Below the pieces are notes generated by a model that did not search any database, was not told where the DNA came from, and saw only the letters and a list, made by a program, of their open reading frames with translations. A program made the translations under genes and the position numbers. From a virus, in IMG/VR virus record IMGVR_UViG_3300035670_000018, positions 62,001 to 126,000 of that record: a stretch of 64,000 bases of DNA. One strand, given 5' to 3'. Each line of letters starts with the position of its first letter. Position 1 is the first letter of the stretch. This document shows positions 33,140 through 41,855 of the stretch, piece by piece.

Positions 33140-34280
33140 TTGGCCATTGATGAAAGACACACTGACTTGGAGTGATCGCTTCAAGTTGGCCAAATTTGTA
33201 ATGACTGCTGGTCGTTTCACTCAAGGCAAGAAAGTTGAAGAGTTTGAAGAGGCTTGGTCTAATTGGCTAGGTGTAGAACATTCGTTGTTTGTCACATCTG
33301 GTAGTACTGCAAATTTCTTGTTGCTTGATGCAGTCAAGGAAATGTACTTTAAGAAAAAGAAGAAGATCAAGGTGCTAGTGCCCGCTTGCACATGGGTGAC
33401 TAACGTCAATCCGGTGTTTCAGCTTGGTATGGAACCAATCTTCTGTGATATCAATCTGTACGACTACAGCTTTGACCTTGTAGAAGCTGAAAAGATTTCA
33501 AAGAAACATGAAATTGATATTGTGTTCACAACACATCTTCTTGGTTTACCTGCTTCTGTTAGCTTGTTGAGAAGCATGTTTTTTAAAGCTGTTATGATTG
33601 AGGATGTATGTGAAAGTCATGGCGCAGAGAATGTCTCTGGTAAAGTTGGATCAAAGTATGATGGTTCAACATTCAGCTTCTACTTTGGTCATCATATGTC
33701 TACCGTTGAAGGTGGTATGGTCAGCACAAACAATAGTCAACTCTATACAATGATGAAGATGAAGCGTTCTCATGGTATGTCCAGAGTGATTGATGATCCA
33801 CAAGTATTCAACGATCTGTTTCCTGACATTGATCCGCAGTTTCTATTTGTGACTGCCGGGTATAACTTCCGAAACACTGAATTAGGTGCTGTACTTGGTC
33901 TTTCACAGTTGAAGAGACTGGATCAATTCATTGATATAAGAAGAAAGAATTTTGACCGATATCATAAGATCATTCGTGACAGAAATGATATCTTTCACAT
34001 TCCTTTCCCTGATACCGGCAACAGTTCTTTCTGTTTTCCATTCGTCGCAAAAGACAAGAAGATAAAGAATGATTTGATCCATGAGTTGATCATGAATGGC
34101 ATTGAGTATCGTCCAGTTGTGGGTGGTAATCTGCTTCGTCAACCATACCTCTCAAAGTATAATACAATATCATGCCCTAATGCTGACATTGTACATGAGA
34201 ATGGTATATACATAGGCAATAACCAGTTTGTCGGTAAAAAAGAACTGGATCTACTTGAACAGATAATTGGAGATTTGTAA
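33126..34280 (+). CDS. ColD-like PLP-dependent GDP-4-keto-6-deoxymannose 3-dehydratase
   Basis: 384 residues of the DegT/DnrJ/EryC1 fold: FTQGKKVEEFEEAWSNWLG, VTSGSTANFLLLDA, IEDVCESHGAE. At the PLP site the usual SFxxxK-N...EGG reads FSFYFGHHMSTVEGG, so His189 occupies the lysine position. ColD of E. coli uses His188 this way to remove the 3-hydroxyl rather than transaminate. With gmd and fcl upstream it points to GDP-colitose or another 3,6-dideoxy sugar. An aminotransferase is unlikely without Lys. Confidence 0.85.
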   Translation: MTEYNWPLMKDTLTWSDRFKLAKFVMTAGRFTQGKKVEEFEEAWSNWLGVEHSLFVTSGSTANFLLLDAVKEMYFKKKKKIKVLVPACTWVTNVNPVFQLGMEPIFCDINLYDYSFDLVEAEKISKKHEIDIVFTTHLLGLPASVSLLRSMFFKAVMIEDVCESHGAENVSGKVGSKYDGSTFSFYFGHHMSTVEGGMVSTNNSQLYTMMKMKRSHGMSRVIDDPQVFNDLFPDIDPQFLFVTAGYNFRNTELGAVLGLSQLKRLDQFIDIRRKNFDRYHKIIRDRNDIFHIPFPDTGNSSFCFPFVAKDKKIKNDLIHELIMNGIEYRPVVGGNLLRQPYLSKYNTISCPNADIVHENGIYIGNNQFVGKKELDLLEQIIGDL

Positions 34281-34639
34281 TGAGCAATAAGATTGTTGCA
34301 GAGATGTTGGATGCAATCATTCGTGAACATGTCAAGGAAATTCTTGATAGAAGAATTGCGTTTGGTATTGAACCGCCAGATTATGCTGCATCTGATAACA
34401 TCGGCGAAATTCTAGAGAAGCTGGCCATTCTTCACATTCGGACATGGCACCTTGAAGATGCGATGCAAGCTGTTAAGTCTGATGAAGAACTGGCTGAACT
34501 CAAGCGCAAGGTTGATATCTGTTTCAAGATCAAGCGGCCAAAGTTAGTTGCTGCATTGAATGCTATCATTGATGATGCCATTATAAATGCAAAGTCTCTG
34601 CGTGAAGATTCTGTAAAACTGTATAAGGGCATCAAGTGA
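34280..34639 (+). CDS. DUF4254-like helical protein
   Basis: 119 residues. Begins VAEMLDAIIREHVKEIL, then ILEKLAILHIRTWHLEDAMQAVKSDEELAELKRKVDICFKIKRPKLV. The LH-x-x-x-WHxED...E-x-A-x-x-K-R-x-(I/V)D pattern resembles DUF4254 proteins, which sit in bacterial glycan loci. Function unknown. Overlaps its neighbours by 1 and 4 bases. Confidence 0.5.
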   Translation: MSNKIVAEMLDAIIREHVKEILDRRIAFGIEPPDYAASDNIGEILEKLAILHIRTWHLEDAMQAVKSDEELAELKRKVDICFKIKRPKLVAALNAIIDDAIINAKSLREDSVKLYKGIK

Positions 34640-35505
34640 CAAAGCTATGTTTCTTCAACTTCTATCATAACGGTGATCTATTTCATAGTAAGCCATTTGT
34701 TCGTGAAGTCATAAAGTATCTAGGCAAAGAGAAAGTTCTATATGCACACAATAAAGATCCTCGTGCAATTGAGGACTTAGGTTTGCAGCATGTCAGACTT
34801 GAAGGCCTATCTGATAAAGTAAAGGTCTTTCGTCCAAAAGATCCAGATATTCTCTTCGTAAATACATGGATTGGTTCTTACTTTGACAAGTATACAGGTG
34901 AATGCACACTCAATTTCAACATGAAAATGTGGGCAGATATCTACGAGGATATCAATACTGTCTTTGGTAAGAAGATGAAGCTTGGACCAGTTGAGAACTA
35001 TCTGCCTTACGTTGACTACACAAAGTATGATTTAGCCAATGTCAAAATGTATATTGATAATGAATCAAAACGCAAGATCATGTTCTGTAATGGCCCTGCA
35101 TTATCAGGCCAGTGTGAATACAATGGTAATATGGATTACATAATTAATCCATTAGCAGAAAGAAATCCAGATAAGATTTTCATAACAACACATAAGATTT
35201 CTACAGGTCTAGAAAATGTGGTGTATACAGGTGATATCATCAAGTCTGATAGATGTGACCTGAACGAGATTTCATACTTGTCAAAGTATTGTGATCTTTT
35301 TGTTGGTAGAAACTCAGGTCCTTTCTGTTATGTGTCAACAGGTGAGAACCTAAATGATACAAGAAAGACCTTCTATGCATTTGGTCATCAAGAATCAGAT
35401 TGTTTCTCATTAGGCATTCCAAAGAAGTCAAACTACATATTTGAGAAGTATGAGAATCAAATTCAACTTTTTCACTCAATAGAAGAACTTGTAACCAAGC
35501 TATGA
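34636..35505 (+). CDS. GT-B-like glycosyltransferase
   Basis: 289 residues from GTG 34636. LCFFNFYHNGDLFHSKPFVREVIKYLG, KKMKLGPVENYLPYVDY, KIMFCNGPALSGQCEYNGN, then ISYLSKYCDLFVGRNSGPFCYVSTGENL. The layout resembles heptosyltransferase/GT9-like enzymes with the donor site late in the chain. Found also in other phage glycan clusters. Acceptor unknown. Confidence 0.6.
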   Translation: MTKLCFFNFYHNGDLFHSKPFVREVIKYLGKEKVLYAHNKDPRAIEDLGLQHVRLEGLSDKVKVFRPKDPDILFVNTWIGSYFDKYTGECTLNFNMKMWADIYEDINTVFGKKMKLGPVENYLPYVDYTKYDLANVKMYIDNESKRKIMFCNGPALSGQCEYNGNMDYIINPLAERNPDKIFITTHKISTGLENVVYTGDIIKSDRCDLNEISYLSKYCDLFVGRNSGPFCYVSTGENLNDTRKTFYAFGHQESDCFSLGIPKKSNYIFEKYENQIQLFHSIEELVTKL

Positions 35506-35687
35506 CAAATTCAATTTGTAGAAAGGTATGTGAATATGAAGACGATCAAAGAATATGCAGAGGCTGCGGCCGCACGGCTGAAGAAATCACAGAATGGTTC
35601 TACGCCAACAAAGAACGAAAAATTGAAATTGCCAAAGCAGCAAGGGCGCGTACAAAAGCCAAACGTGAGGCCAACAGGCAGGGGTAG
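35502..35687 (+). CDS. DUF1289 protein
   Basis: 61 residues. CRKVCEYEDDQRICRGCGRTAEEITEWFY is the DUF1289 motif with four Cys in C-x3-C-x8-C-x2-C. Small DUF1289 proteins are common in alpha-, beta- and gammaproteobacteria; role unknown. Basic Ala/Lys/Arg tail. Likely a host-derived passenger. Overlaps the previous gene (ATGA). Confidence 0.75.
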   Translation: MTNSICRKVCEYEDDQRICRGCGRTAEEITEWFYANKERKIEIAKAARARTKAKREANRQG

Positions 35688-35690
35688 ATA

Positions 35691-36389
35691 ATGTCAGAAG
35701 TAAAAACATTGGCACTTTTTCCTGTGCCAGTATCAATTGTAAATTTTGGAGAAGAAGCAAAGGAATTAAACGAGAGTTTGATTGCGGACGCTTTTTCTGA
35801 ACAGAATATGGTGCCAAAAACAGCAGGTCGTTCTGCTGTCAATGGATGGCAATCAGAAGGATATATGGATGAGAAGTATGAGAGTTTTGCTCTATTGAGA
35901 GGAAACATCAAGACGATTATATACAATCTTCTTCCTAAGTATGGCTTTGAGACTGATTTTCCATATGATGATATCTTTGATTGTGGTATGCTCTGGGCAA
36001 ACATATTGACAAAACACTCTGCATATCACATGCCACACATTCATGGTACAGGTGAGACTTTGTTTTCTGGTGTGTATTATCCATCATCAGGACTGACACC
36101 ACAATACGAAGATTACTTCACTGACGAAGACTACAGCGATGTGGAAATAAGAGCGTCTTCTGTTCCTGAATCTGGTGATCTTGTTTTGTTTGATCCAGCG
36201 GCTGTTGAAAAACGTCAAGTTATACCAGCTTTCGTTAAGAGATATCCATACTACGGTTCAGAGATTTGCATAAAGCCTAAGAAGTCGCATCTGATTATCT
36301 TTCCTAACTACATGACACACATGGTTGCACCTATAACCATGGACAATTTTTACAGACTTAGCGTCTCATTCAGCTTCAGAAAGAAATGA
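35691..36389 (+). CDS. 2OG-Fe(II) oxygenase (phage type)
   Basis: 232 residues. AYHMPHIHGTGETLFSGVYYPSS near residue 110 gives the first His ligands, and HLIIFPNYMTHMVAP...FYRLSVSFSF near residue 200 the distal His and Arg. This is the oxygenase family common in cyanophages (PF13759 type). Substrate unknown; lying among glycosyltransferases, it could hydroxylate a glycan or protein precursor. Confidence 0.8.
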   Translation: MSEVKTLALFPVPVSIVNFGEEAKELNESLIADAFSEQNMVPKTAGRSAVNGWQSEGYMDEKYESFALLRGNIKTIIYNLLPKYGFETDFPYDDIFDCGMLWANILTKHSAYHMPHIHGTGETLFSGVYYPSSGLTPQYEDYFTDEDYSDVEIRASSVPESGDLVLFDPAAVEKRQVIPAFVKRYPYYGSEICIKPKKSHLIIFPNYMTHMVAPITMDNFYRLSVSFSFRKK

Positions 36390-38077
36390 CATTCACTCTT
36401 GTAACAGGACTATGGGACATTAAACGTGGCAATCTAACAGAGTTCGGACGTTCTTTTGATCACTATCTTGAAAACTTTGATAAGCTTCTGTCATTAGACT
36501 TCAACATGGCCATATATGTGCCTGCTGAATTGAAGCAGTATGTCCTAAAACGTAGAACACATAGAAATACAAGAGTATATGTCCAGGAACTATCTGATTT
36601 TGAAAGATCATTTGAGTTCTACAAAGAAGTTCAGTGTATCAGAATAAAAGAAGACTGGTATAAGAAAGCAGCTTGGTTAGAGAACTCACCTCAAGCAAAG
36701 CTGCCTCATTACAATCCAATTGTAATGTCCAAGTTCTTCATGTTGAATGATGTTGCAATATTCAATCCTTTTGACACCCAATATCATTTTTGGATTGATG
36801 CTGGTCTGACTAATACTGTTGATGTAAATCTCCTCAACAATCTAAGCCATATCAAGAACTACATGAAGAGTGTGAATGATAAGTTTCTTTTCTTATCTTT
36901 TCCATATGAGAACAGCAACGAAGTTCATGGCTTTGACAGCCAAGCTTTCGCTGAGTTCTGCAATGTAGATAAGACTGAATATGTTTGCAGAGGTGGATTC
37001 TTTGGTGGCACAAAAGAAAAAATCCACAGAATGAATGGTATATACTACGGGCTTCTCAAAGATACTCTTGATAAAGGTCTGATGGGTACCGAAGAGAACA
37101 TTCACACTATCATGACATATAACTATTCCAGTTCTATAGACAGATTTGAGTTGGATGAAAATGGACTCGTATATCCTTTCTTTGATAATCTAGGAAAGAT
37201 CAAGTCGGATATAGTTACGCACAATTCAGATTTGATTGCTTGGGAAAAGAACAAGCCGATTGAAGAAATCAAAACGTCATTGTATGTTCTAACATTCAAT
37301 AGTCCGAGACAATTTGAGGCTCTTGTTAAGTCATATGAAAAGAATGATCAAGACTTTCTGAATAGGACTAGAAAGATTCTTATTGATAATTCCACAGACA
37401 GAAAAACATACAAGGTCTACAATCAGTTGTGTAAGCAGTATGGTTTTGAGCATATCAAGAAAGAGAATAACATAGGCATATGTGGCGCAAGACAATTCGT
37501 GGCTGAACATTTCAATGAGAGTGATTCTGAATACTATGTGTTTCTAGAAGACGATATGACATTGAATGATGAAACGAGTGAACTTTGCGTATCTGGATAC
37601 AGGAAGCACGTTGACAATCTGTTCATAAAATCGCTTGCAATTGTTCATAAAAACAAGTATGATTATTTAAAGCTGTCCTTCTCTGAATTTTATGGAACGA
37701 ACAAGACACAATGGGCATGGTATAATGTTCCTCAAGATGTGAGAACAGAATACTTTCCAGATAGACCTAATTTGCCTGAGACAGGATTAGATCCTAATCC
37801 ACCACAAACAATCATTCTGCAAGAGAAGAGATATAAGGACTTGAAGTATTTTGAAGGTGAGTTTCACTATTGCAACTGGCCTCTGTTCTTTTCCAGAACA
37901 GGAAACAGAAAAGTTTTTCTTGACACGAAATGGAATAATCCGTATGAACAGACATGGATGAGCAACGTATTCCAGCTTCAGAAGATTGGAAAGATAAAGT
38001 GTGCTACTCTAGCCTTGAGTCCTATCTTCCATCATAGATTTGAATTTTATGATGACGACGAAAGAAAAGAGTCTTGA
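36386..38077 (+). CDS. Two-domain HtrL/YibB-like and GT2 glycosyltransferase
   Basis: 563 residues. Residues 1 to about 290 match the HtrL/YibB-WlaTC family: VTGLWDIKRGNLTEFGRSFDHYLENFDKLL, MSKFFML, FWIDAGL. Residues about 295-563 are GT2-like: SLYVLTFNSPRQFEALVKSYE, ILIDNSTD, YVFLEDDMTLND. It is the last gene of the overlapping island. Two transferase domains in one chain suggest a disaccharide-building enzyme (inference). Confidence 0.75.
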   Translation: MTFTLVTGLWDIKRGNLTEFGRSFDHYLENFDKLLSLDFNMAIYVPAELKQYVLKRRTHRNTRVYVQELSDFERSFEFYKEVQCIRIKEDWYKKAAWLENSPQAKLPHYNPIVMSKFFMLNDVAIFNPFDTQYHFWIDAGLTNTVDVNLLNNLSHIKNYMKSVNDKFLFLSFPYENSNEVHGFDSQAFAEFCNVDKTEYVCRGGFFGGTKEKIHRMNGIYYGLLKDTLDKGLMGTEENIHTIMTYNYSSSIDRFELDENGLVYPFFDNLGKIKSDIVTHNSDLIAWEKNKPIEEIKTSLYVLTFNSPRQFEALVKSYEKNDQDFLNRTRKILIDNSTDRKTYKVYNQLCKQYGFEHIKKENNIGICGARQFVAEHFNESDSEYYVFLEDDMTLNDETSELCVSGYRKHVDNLFIKSLAIVHKNKYDYLKLSFSEFYGTNKTQWAWYNVPQDVRTEYFPDRPNLPETGLDPNPPQTIILQEKRYKDLKYFEGEFHYCNWPLFFSRTGNRKVFLDTKWNNPYEQTWMSNVFQLQKIGKIKCATLALSPIFHHRFEFYDDDERKES

Positions 38078-38101
38078 CATTCTGTTGGAATAGTGTATTA
38101 T
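38074..38101 (+). promoter_or_regulatory. Promoter TTGACA-N16-TATTAT
   Basis: TTGACA (38074-38079) overlaps the end of the glycosyltransferase; TATTAT at 38096-38101 after 16 bases. It restarts transcription for the small gene at 38134 and the tRNA-Gly behind it. Confidence 0.7.
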
Positions 38102-38133
38102 ATACAGACTGACACAGACACATAGAGGAAGTT

Positions 38134-38364
38134 ATGACAAAGACCAAGTATTTTACCGAAACAGTTGAGATTGATGTTAGTCTTGATGATTGGGAAGATC
38201 AGGAACTCATTGAGGAACTTGAGGCTCGCGGCTACAAGGTTGAAGAGGAAGAAAATCTGGTTGAAGCCTTCCACTATTGGTCTCGCGGTCAGAAAAAGGA
38301 AGCACTCATTCTTCTTGAACGAGAATTTAAGTGGCTTCGTGGAATTTCTGATTTAGCAAACTAA
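38134..38364 (+). CDS. Small acidic protein, function unknown
   Basis: 76 residues: TETVEIDVSLDDWEDQELIEELEARGYKVEEEENLVEAFHYWSRGQKKEALILLEREFKWLRG. The first half is DUF-like (VDVDLDDFDDEDLIEEL pattern seen in many phages), the second helical. Preceded by AGAGGAAG. No function recognised. Confidence 0.5.
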   Translation: MTKTKYFTETVEIDVSLDDWEDQELIEELEARGYKVEEEENLVEAFHYWSRGQKKEALILLEREFKWLRGISDLAN

Positions 38365-38367
38365 ATA
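38361..38367 (+). promoter_or_regulatory. Late promoter CTAAATA before tRNA-Gly
   Basis: CTAAATA overlaps the stop of the small gene, 8 bases upstream of the tRNA 5' end. It could serve tRNA-Gly or the gene at 38471. Confidence 0.4.
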
Positions 38368-38374
38368 CAAACAG

Positions 38375-38448
38375 GCGGAGTTGGCATATTGGTTGTGTTC
38401 CAGCCTTCCAAGCTGGCTAAACGAGTTCGATTCTCGTACTCCGCTCCA
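38375..38448 (+). tRNA. tRNA-Gly (TCC)
   Basis: Acceptor GCGGAGT/ACTCCGC, anticodon stem CCAGC/GCTGG with loop CTTCCAA, T-arm CGAG-TTCGATT-CTCG, encoded CCA. It stands alone, 14 kb before the main tRNA cluster. Confidence 0.9.
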
Positions 38449-38470
38449 ATTTAAATAATGAGGTATAAAC

Positions 38471-38710
38471 ATGATTTGGTTTATCGTTTTGAATATTGTA
38501 ATGAACAATGGTGATGTTTATACCGATGTTCATTATCCTAATGCTCCCCAATACAACAATGAACAGGAATGCAATGCCGCTGGCCGCGCTCTTGTAGACG
38601 CAAAGCAGATTGAGGTCGGCACAAACTCAGGTCGCACTTTCTATGCTTGCATGGCAATCACTCCTGAGCAGATTCGGGCAGCAACAGGAAAGTCCGGCAG
38701 CAACTCATGA
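38471..38710 (+). CDS. Small protein with hydrophobic N-terminus
   Basis: 79 residues. MIWFIVLNIVMNNGDVYTDVHYPNAPQYNNEQECNAAGRALVDAKQIEVGTNSGRTFYACMAITPEQIRAA. The start is a short hydrophobic stretch; two Cys lie at about residues 34 and 59. It may be exported or periplasmic (inference). ATGAGG precedes the start. Confidence 0.45.
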   Translation: MIWFIVLNIVMNNGDVYTDVHYPNAPQYNNEQECNAAGRALVDAKQIEVGTNSGRTFYACMAITPEQIRAATGKSGSNS

Positions 38711-39402
38711 ACTACGTGTTTGATGTTGACGGAACTCTAACACCATCAAGAGGCAGAATAGATCCTGAGTTTGGTATTTTCTTTGCAACATTCTGTAAAA
38801 ACAATCCTGTTTATTTGGTAACAGGATCAGACTATGAAAAGACTGAAGAGCAACTTGGCGCACTCGTCTGCTTAGTTGAAGGTGTCTATAGCTGTTCCGG
38901 CAACATGCTGACACGATATGGTGTTGAAGTATATCGTAAAGAGTTCAAGTTACCCGAAGCTGTGCGTATGACATTGAATCATGAATATATGAAGTCTGGA
39001 TTTAGTGTAAGAACTGGTAATCACATTGAATACAGACCGGGCACAGTGAACTTCTCTGTTGTCGGCCGAAATGCTAGTAAGTGGGAACGGCAGGCATACA
39101 TTGATTGGGACATTGCCACTAATGAACGCGCCGAAATCTGTAAGCGAATGAGCAATCTGTTTCCGGACATTGAGTTTGTTGTTGGCGGTGAGACAGGTAT
39201 TGATATCTATCCAAAGGGATGTGATAAGTCTCAGATTGTAAAAGATGTATGCCCCTTCACATTCTTTGGTGATAGATGTGAAGTTGGTGGCAATGATCAC
39301 ACAATCTATCTTGAAGCTGATCAAGCACATTGGGTAAAAAGCTGGCAAGATACATATGACATACTACGAAGACTAAATGAAAAAGAAGATCAAGCACTAT
39401 AA
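38707..39402 (+). CDS. Phosphomannomutase, eukaryotic PMM2-like HAD type
   Basis: 231 residues. FDVDGTLTPSRGRIDPEFGIFF, LVTGSDYEKTEEQLG, YSCSGN, HIEYRPGTVNFSVVGRNA, IEFVVGGETGIDIYPKGCDKSQI and FFGDRCEVGGNDH are the PMM2/Sec53 pattern. Converts mannose-6-phosphate to mannose-1-phosphate. This small HAD enzyme differs from bacterial ManB (about 450 residues). With the isomerase cupin at 46642 and gmd it completes most of a GDP-deoxymannose supply. Confidence 0.88.
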   Translation: MNYVFDVDGTLTPSRGRIDPEFGIFFATFCKNNPVYLVTGSDYEKTEEQLGALVCLVEGVYSCSGNMLTRYGVEVYRKEFKLPEAVRMTLNHEYMKSGFSVRTGNHIEYRPGTVNFSVVGRNASKWERQAYIDWDIATNERAEICKRMSNLFPDIEFVVGGETGIDIYPKGCDKSQIVKDVCPFTFFGDRCEVGGNDHTIYLEADQAHWVKSWQDTYDILRRLNEKEDQAL

Positions 39403-40132
39403 ATCAATTTTCATATCTGATGTTCATCTTGGTAGCGAAGGTTGCCAAGCTGAGATTGTTAATTCATTCTTGAAGAATCATTCTTGCGACAATCTATTTC
39501 TTGTTGGTGATATCATAGATGGATGGAAGCTTAGTAAGCGCATTTATTGGCCAAAAGAACATTCTCTTGTTATCCGTCAAGTTATTAACAAGCAGAAGCA
39601 TGGTTCTAATGTTGTCTATCTAACAGGCAACCATGATGAGTTTCTGAGAGATTGGTCTGATATTTCCATTGACATTGAGTCTATTGAAATCAAAGACACA
39701 CATGATTATTATGCTATCAACGGTAAGAGATATCTAGTTGTTCATGGTGATTTGTTTGACGGTGTGCATAAAGTTGCAAAGTGGTTAAGCTATCTTGGTG
39801 ATAATGCTTATGCTATTCTTCTCAAGCTTAACAAGTTTTACAATCGTATTCGGCACTTACTTGGCTTCGGTTATTGGAGTTTGTCTGCATATCTTAAAGC
39901 CAATGTGAAAGGTGCAGTTAACTTCATATTTGATTTTGAAAACACTTTGTCTGATTACTGTAAGTCTCAAGGTTATGATGGTGTTATATGTGGGCATATA
40001 CATACTGCTGTGATTAAAGAAATCAACGGCGTTGAATATATGAACAGTGGTGATTGGGTTGAAAGCTGCACCGCTCTCGTAGAACACATAGACGGCACTT
40101 GGGAGATAGTTAATTGGACTTCAAAAGAATAG
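39377..40132 (+). CDS. LpxH-like UDP-2,3-diacylglucosamine diphosphatase family phosphoesterase
   Basis: 251 residues. Metallophosphoesterase motifs: FISDVHLGSEG (residue 12), LVGDIIDGWKL (about 43), LTGNHDEFL (about 80), VVHGDLFDG (about 118), ICGHIHTAVI (about 203). This LpxH-related family often sits beside a GT4 glycosyltransferase in alphaproteobacteria, and the same pair is present here. It may act on lipid A or phospholipid precursors of the host envelope. Confidence 0.8.
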   Translation: MKKKIKHYKSIFISDVHLGSEGCQAEIVNSFLKNHSCDNLFLVGDIIDGWKLSKRIYWPKEHSLVIRQVINKQKHGSNVVYLTGNHDEFLRDWSDISIDIESIEIKDTHDYYAINGKRYLVVHGDLFDGVHKVAKWLSYLGDNAYAILLKLNKFYNRIRHLLGFGYWSLSAYLKANVKGAVNFIFDFENTLSDYCKSQGYDGVICGHIHTAVIKEINGVEYMNSGDWVESCTALVEHIDGTWEIVNWTSKE

Positions 40133-41118
40133 TCATAGTAACTGACGCATGGGAACCACAAGTTAGCGGTGTTGTTACAACACTCAAGAAGATGGTAGAG
40201 TTTGCTGAAAAAGATGGATACGATATCGTTGTTGTTCATCCTGGCTTGTTTAAGAGAAAATTTTACTCTAAGCTTTATCCTGAAATACCATTTGCAGTAC
40301 CTTTCGGTATCTCAAAATATCTCGAATATAAGACAGATACAGTTTATCATATCGCAACAGAAGGACCGTTAGGTCTGGCTGCTGCATTCATTCTAACATT
40401 CAAGAATAGAAGATATACAACATCTTATCATACCGACTGGTCAAAGTTTATGAAAGATGTTGCTGGTATTCCTGAATGGATTACCAGGACATATCTCAAA
40501 TGGTTTCACAGAAAACGCAAAGTATTTTGCCCAACTGAAACTGTTAAGCAGTATATGATTGATAATGAAATTGGTCGCAGACAAATTGTTTGGCCTAGAG
40601 GAGTTGATCCTGAAATTTTTGTCGCAAGAATAAAAGCACATTTAAGAGGAACAAAAACAATACTCTCTGTTGGTCGCGTATCAAAAGAAAAAAATCTAGA
40701 TGCTTTTTGTCAGTTGTCAAACAAGTATAAAAAGATTGTGGTTGGTGATGGACCATATAAAGAAGAACTGAAAAGAAAATATCCTGATGTGATCTTTGTA
40801 GGATACAAGTTTGGAGCAGAACTAGCAGAGTATTACAGACAAGCTGATTGTTTTGTTTTTACCAGCAAAGCTGATACATTCGGTGTTGTAATGATTGAAT
40901 CGATGTATTGTGGAACGCCTGTTGCTGCTTATCCAGTTCAAGGTCCAATTGATGTTGTGGATAACAAGTACACAGGAATACTTGATGATAATATAGAAAC
41001 TGCGATTGAAAAGTGTTTGACATTATCACGAAAAAAGTGTAGTATAGTGGCAAGAGATAGCTGGTCGTGGAATGTTGTTTGGAACATCTTCGTTAATAAC
41101 TTGGAGAAAGATAAGTGA
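40114..41118 (+). CDS. GT4 glycosyltransferase (GDP-mannose-dependent mannosyltransferase-like)
   Basis: 334 residues from TTG 40114 (no upstream ATG; GGGAGAT precedes). RIVIVTDAWEPQVSGVVTTLKKM, TSYHTDWSKFMK, WPRGVDPEIF, ILSVGRVSKEKNLDAF, and the E-x7-E region SKADTFGVVMIESMYCGTPVAAYP. Overlaps the LpxH-like gene by 19 bases, indicating a transferred two-gene cassette. Likely adds a hexose to a lipid acceptor (inference). Confidence 0.85.
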   Translation: MDFKRIVIVTDAWEPQVSGVVTTLKKMVEFAEKDGYDIVVVHPGLFKRKFYSKLYPEIPFAVPFGISKYLEYKTDTVYHIATEGPLGLAAAFILTFKNRRYTTSYHTDWSKFMKDVAGIPEWITRTYLKWFHRKRKVFCPTETVKQYMIDNEIGRRQIVWPRGVDPEIFVARIKAHLRGTKTILSVGRVSKEKNLDAFCQLSNKYKKIVVGDGPYKEELKRKYPDVIFVGYKFGAELAEYYRQADCFVFTSKADTFGVVMIESMYCGTPVAAYPVQGPIDVVDNKYTGILDDNIETAIEKCLTLSRKKCSIVARDSWSWNVVWNIFVNNLEKDK

Positions 41119-41852
41119 AAGTATATATCGGACCATACGTAGATAGTCGCTACGTTGTTTCTTTTCATTACAAGTATATGAACAAGAAGTATAAGTGGGA
41201 ATGGGAAAAGAGCAATACTCGCTTTGAGCGAACGCTTGAGAAGCTTGAAGATTGGACTCAGGTTGTTCTGGACGCGACAATCAACAAGCTGATCAAGGAT
41301 CGTAAGCGCAAGTTTGATGTTCAGATTGACGATTATGATACCTGGTCTATGGATCATACACTCGCATACATCATTCTTCCTATGCTGAAACAGCTTAAGG
41401 CTACCAAGCACGGCAGCCCTTACATTGATAAGGAAGACCTGCCAGAGCATCTTCGTCTTTCTGAAAGAGAAGAAGCTGTTTTCAATCACGGCTATTATGA
41501 TAAGAGTCTAAATGCATCCGAAGAAGAACTTGAAGCAGCAAGCGAGAAGTTTCATTCACAGTGGGTTTGGGTTCTTGATCATATGATCTGGAGCTTTGAA
41601 CAGGAACTTGATGAGGACGAAGGTGATCATAACTTCTATGAACCCTATGCTCCTGATGAAGTTATCAAGCCACGCATGATCAGTGTCGTTAATAAAGATG
41701 GCACCACACTTGAAAAAGAATGGCCGAACTGGTCTGAAGATCGTGAGCGTGAGCGCGGCAAGTTCAGCAAAGAAAAGTATGAGGCTTATCACAAGCGCAA
41801 GCAGCTTGGCTTTACTCTCTTCGGCAAATACTATCAGAGTTTGTGGGACTGA
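41115..41852 (+). CDS. Conserved phage protein, function unknown
   Basis: 245 residues from GTG 41115. KFDVQIDDYDTWSMDHTLAYIILPMLKQLKATKHGSPYIDKEDLPEHLR, then SQWVWVLDHMIWSFEQEL. The DTWSMDxTLAxIIxPMLKQLK pattern occurs in many phages of several families, without known role. Acidic. A TTGACA-N17-TAGTAT element lies inside the upstream gene at about 41018-41046. Confidence 0.55.
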   Translation: MKVYIGPYVDSRYVVSFHYKYMNKKYKWEWEKSNTRFERTLEKLEDWTQVVLDATINKLIKDRKRKFDVQIDDYDTWSMDHTLAYIILPMLKQLKATKHGSPYIDKEDLPEHLRLSEREEAVFNHGYYDKSLNASEEELEAASEKFHSQWVWVLDHMIWSFEQELDEDEGDHNFYEPYAPDEVIKPRMISVVNKDGTTLEKEWPNWSEDRERERGKFSKEKYEAYHKRKQLGFTLFGKYYQSLWD

Positions 41853-41855
41853 CAA

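Noticed and set aside
33126-34280. Ordinary sugar aminotransferase
   Set aside because: The PLP-binding Lys is replaced by His in an otherwise well-aligned motif, which points to a dehydratase.
40938-41489. Minus-strand frame of 183 codons across two glycan genes
   Set aside because: Overlaps well-supported + strand genes and lacks start signals.
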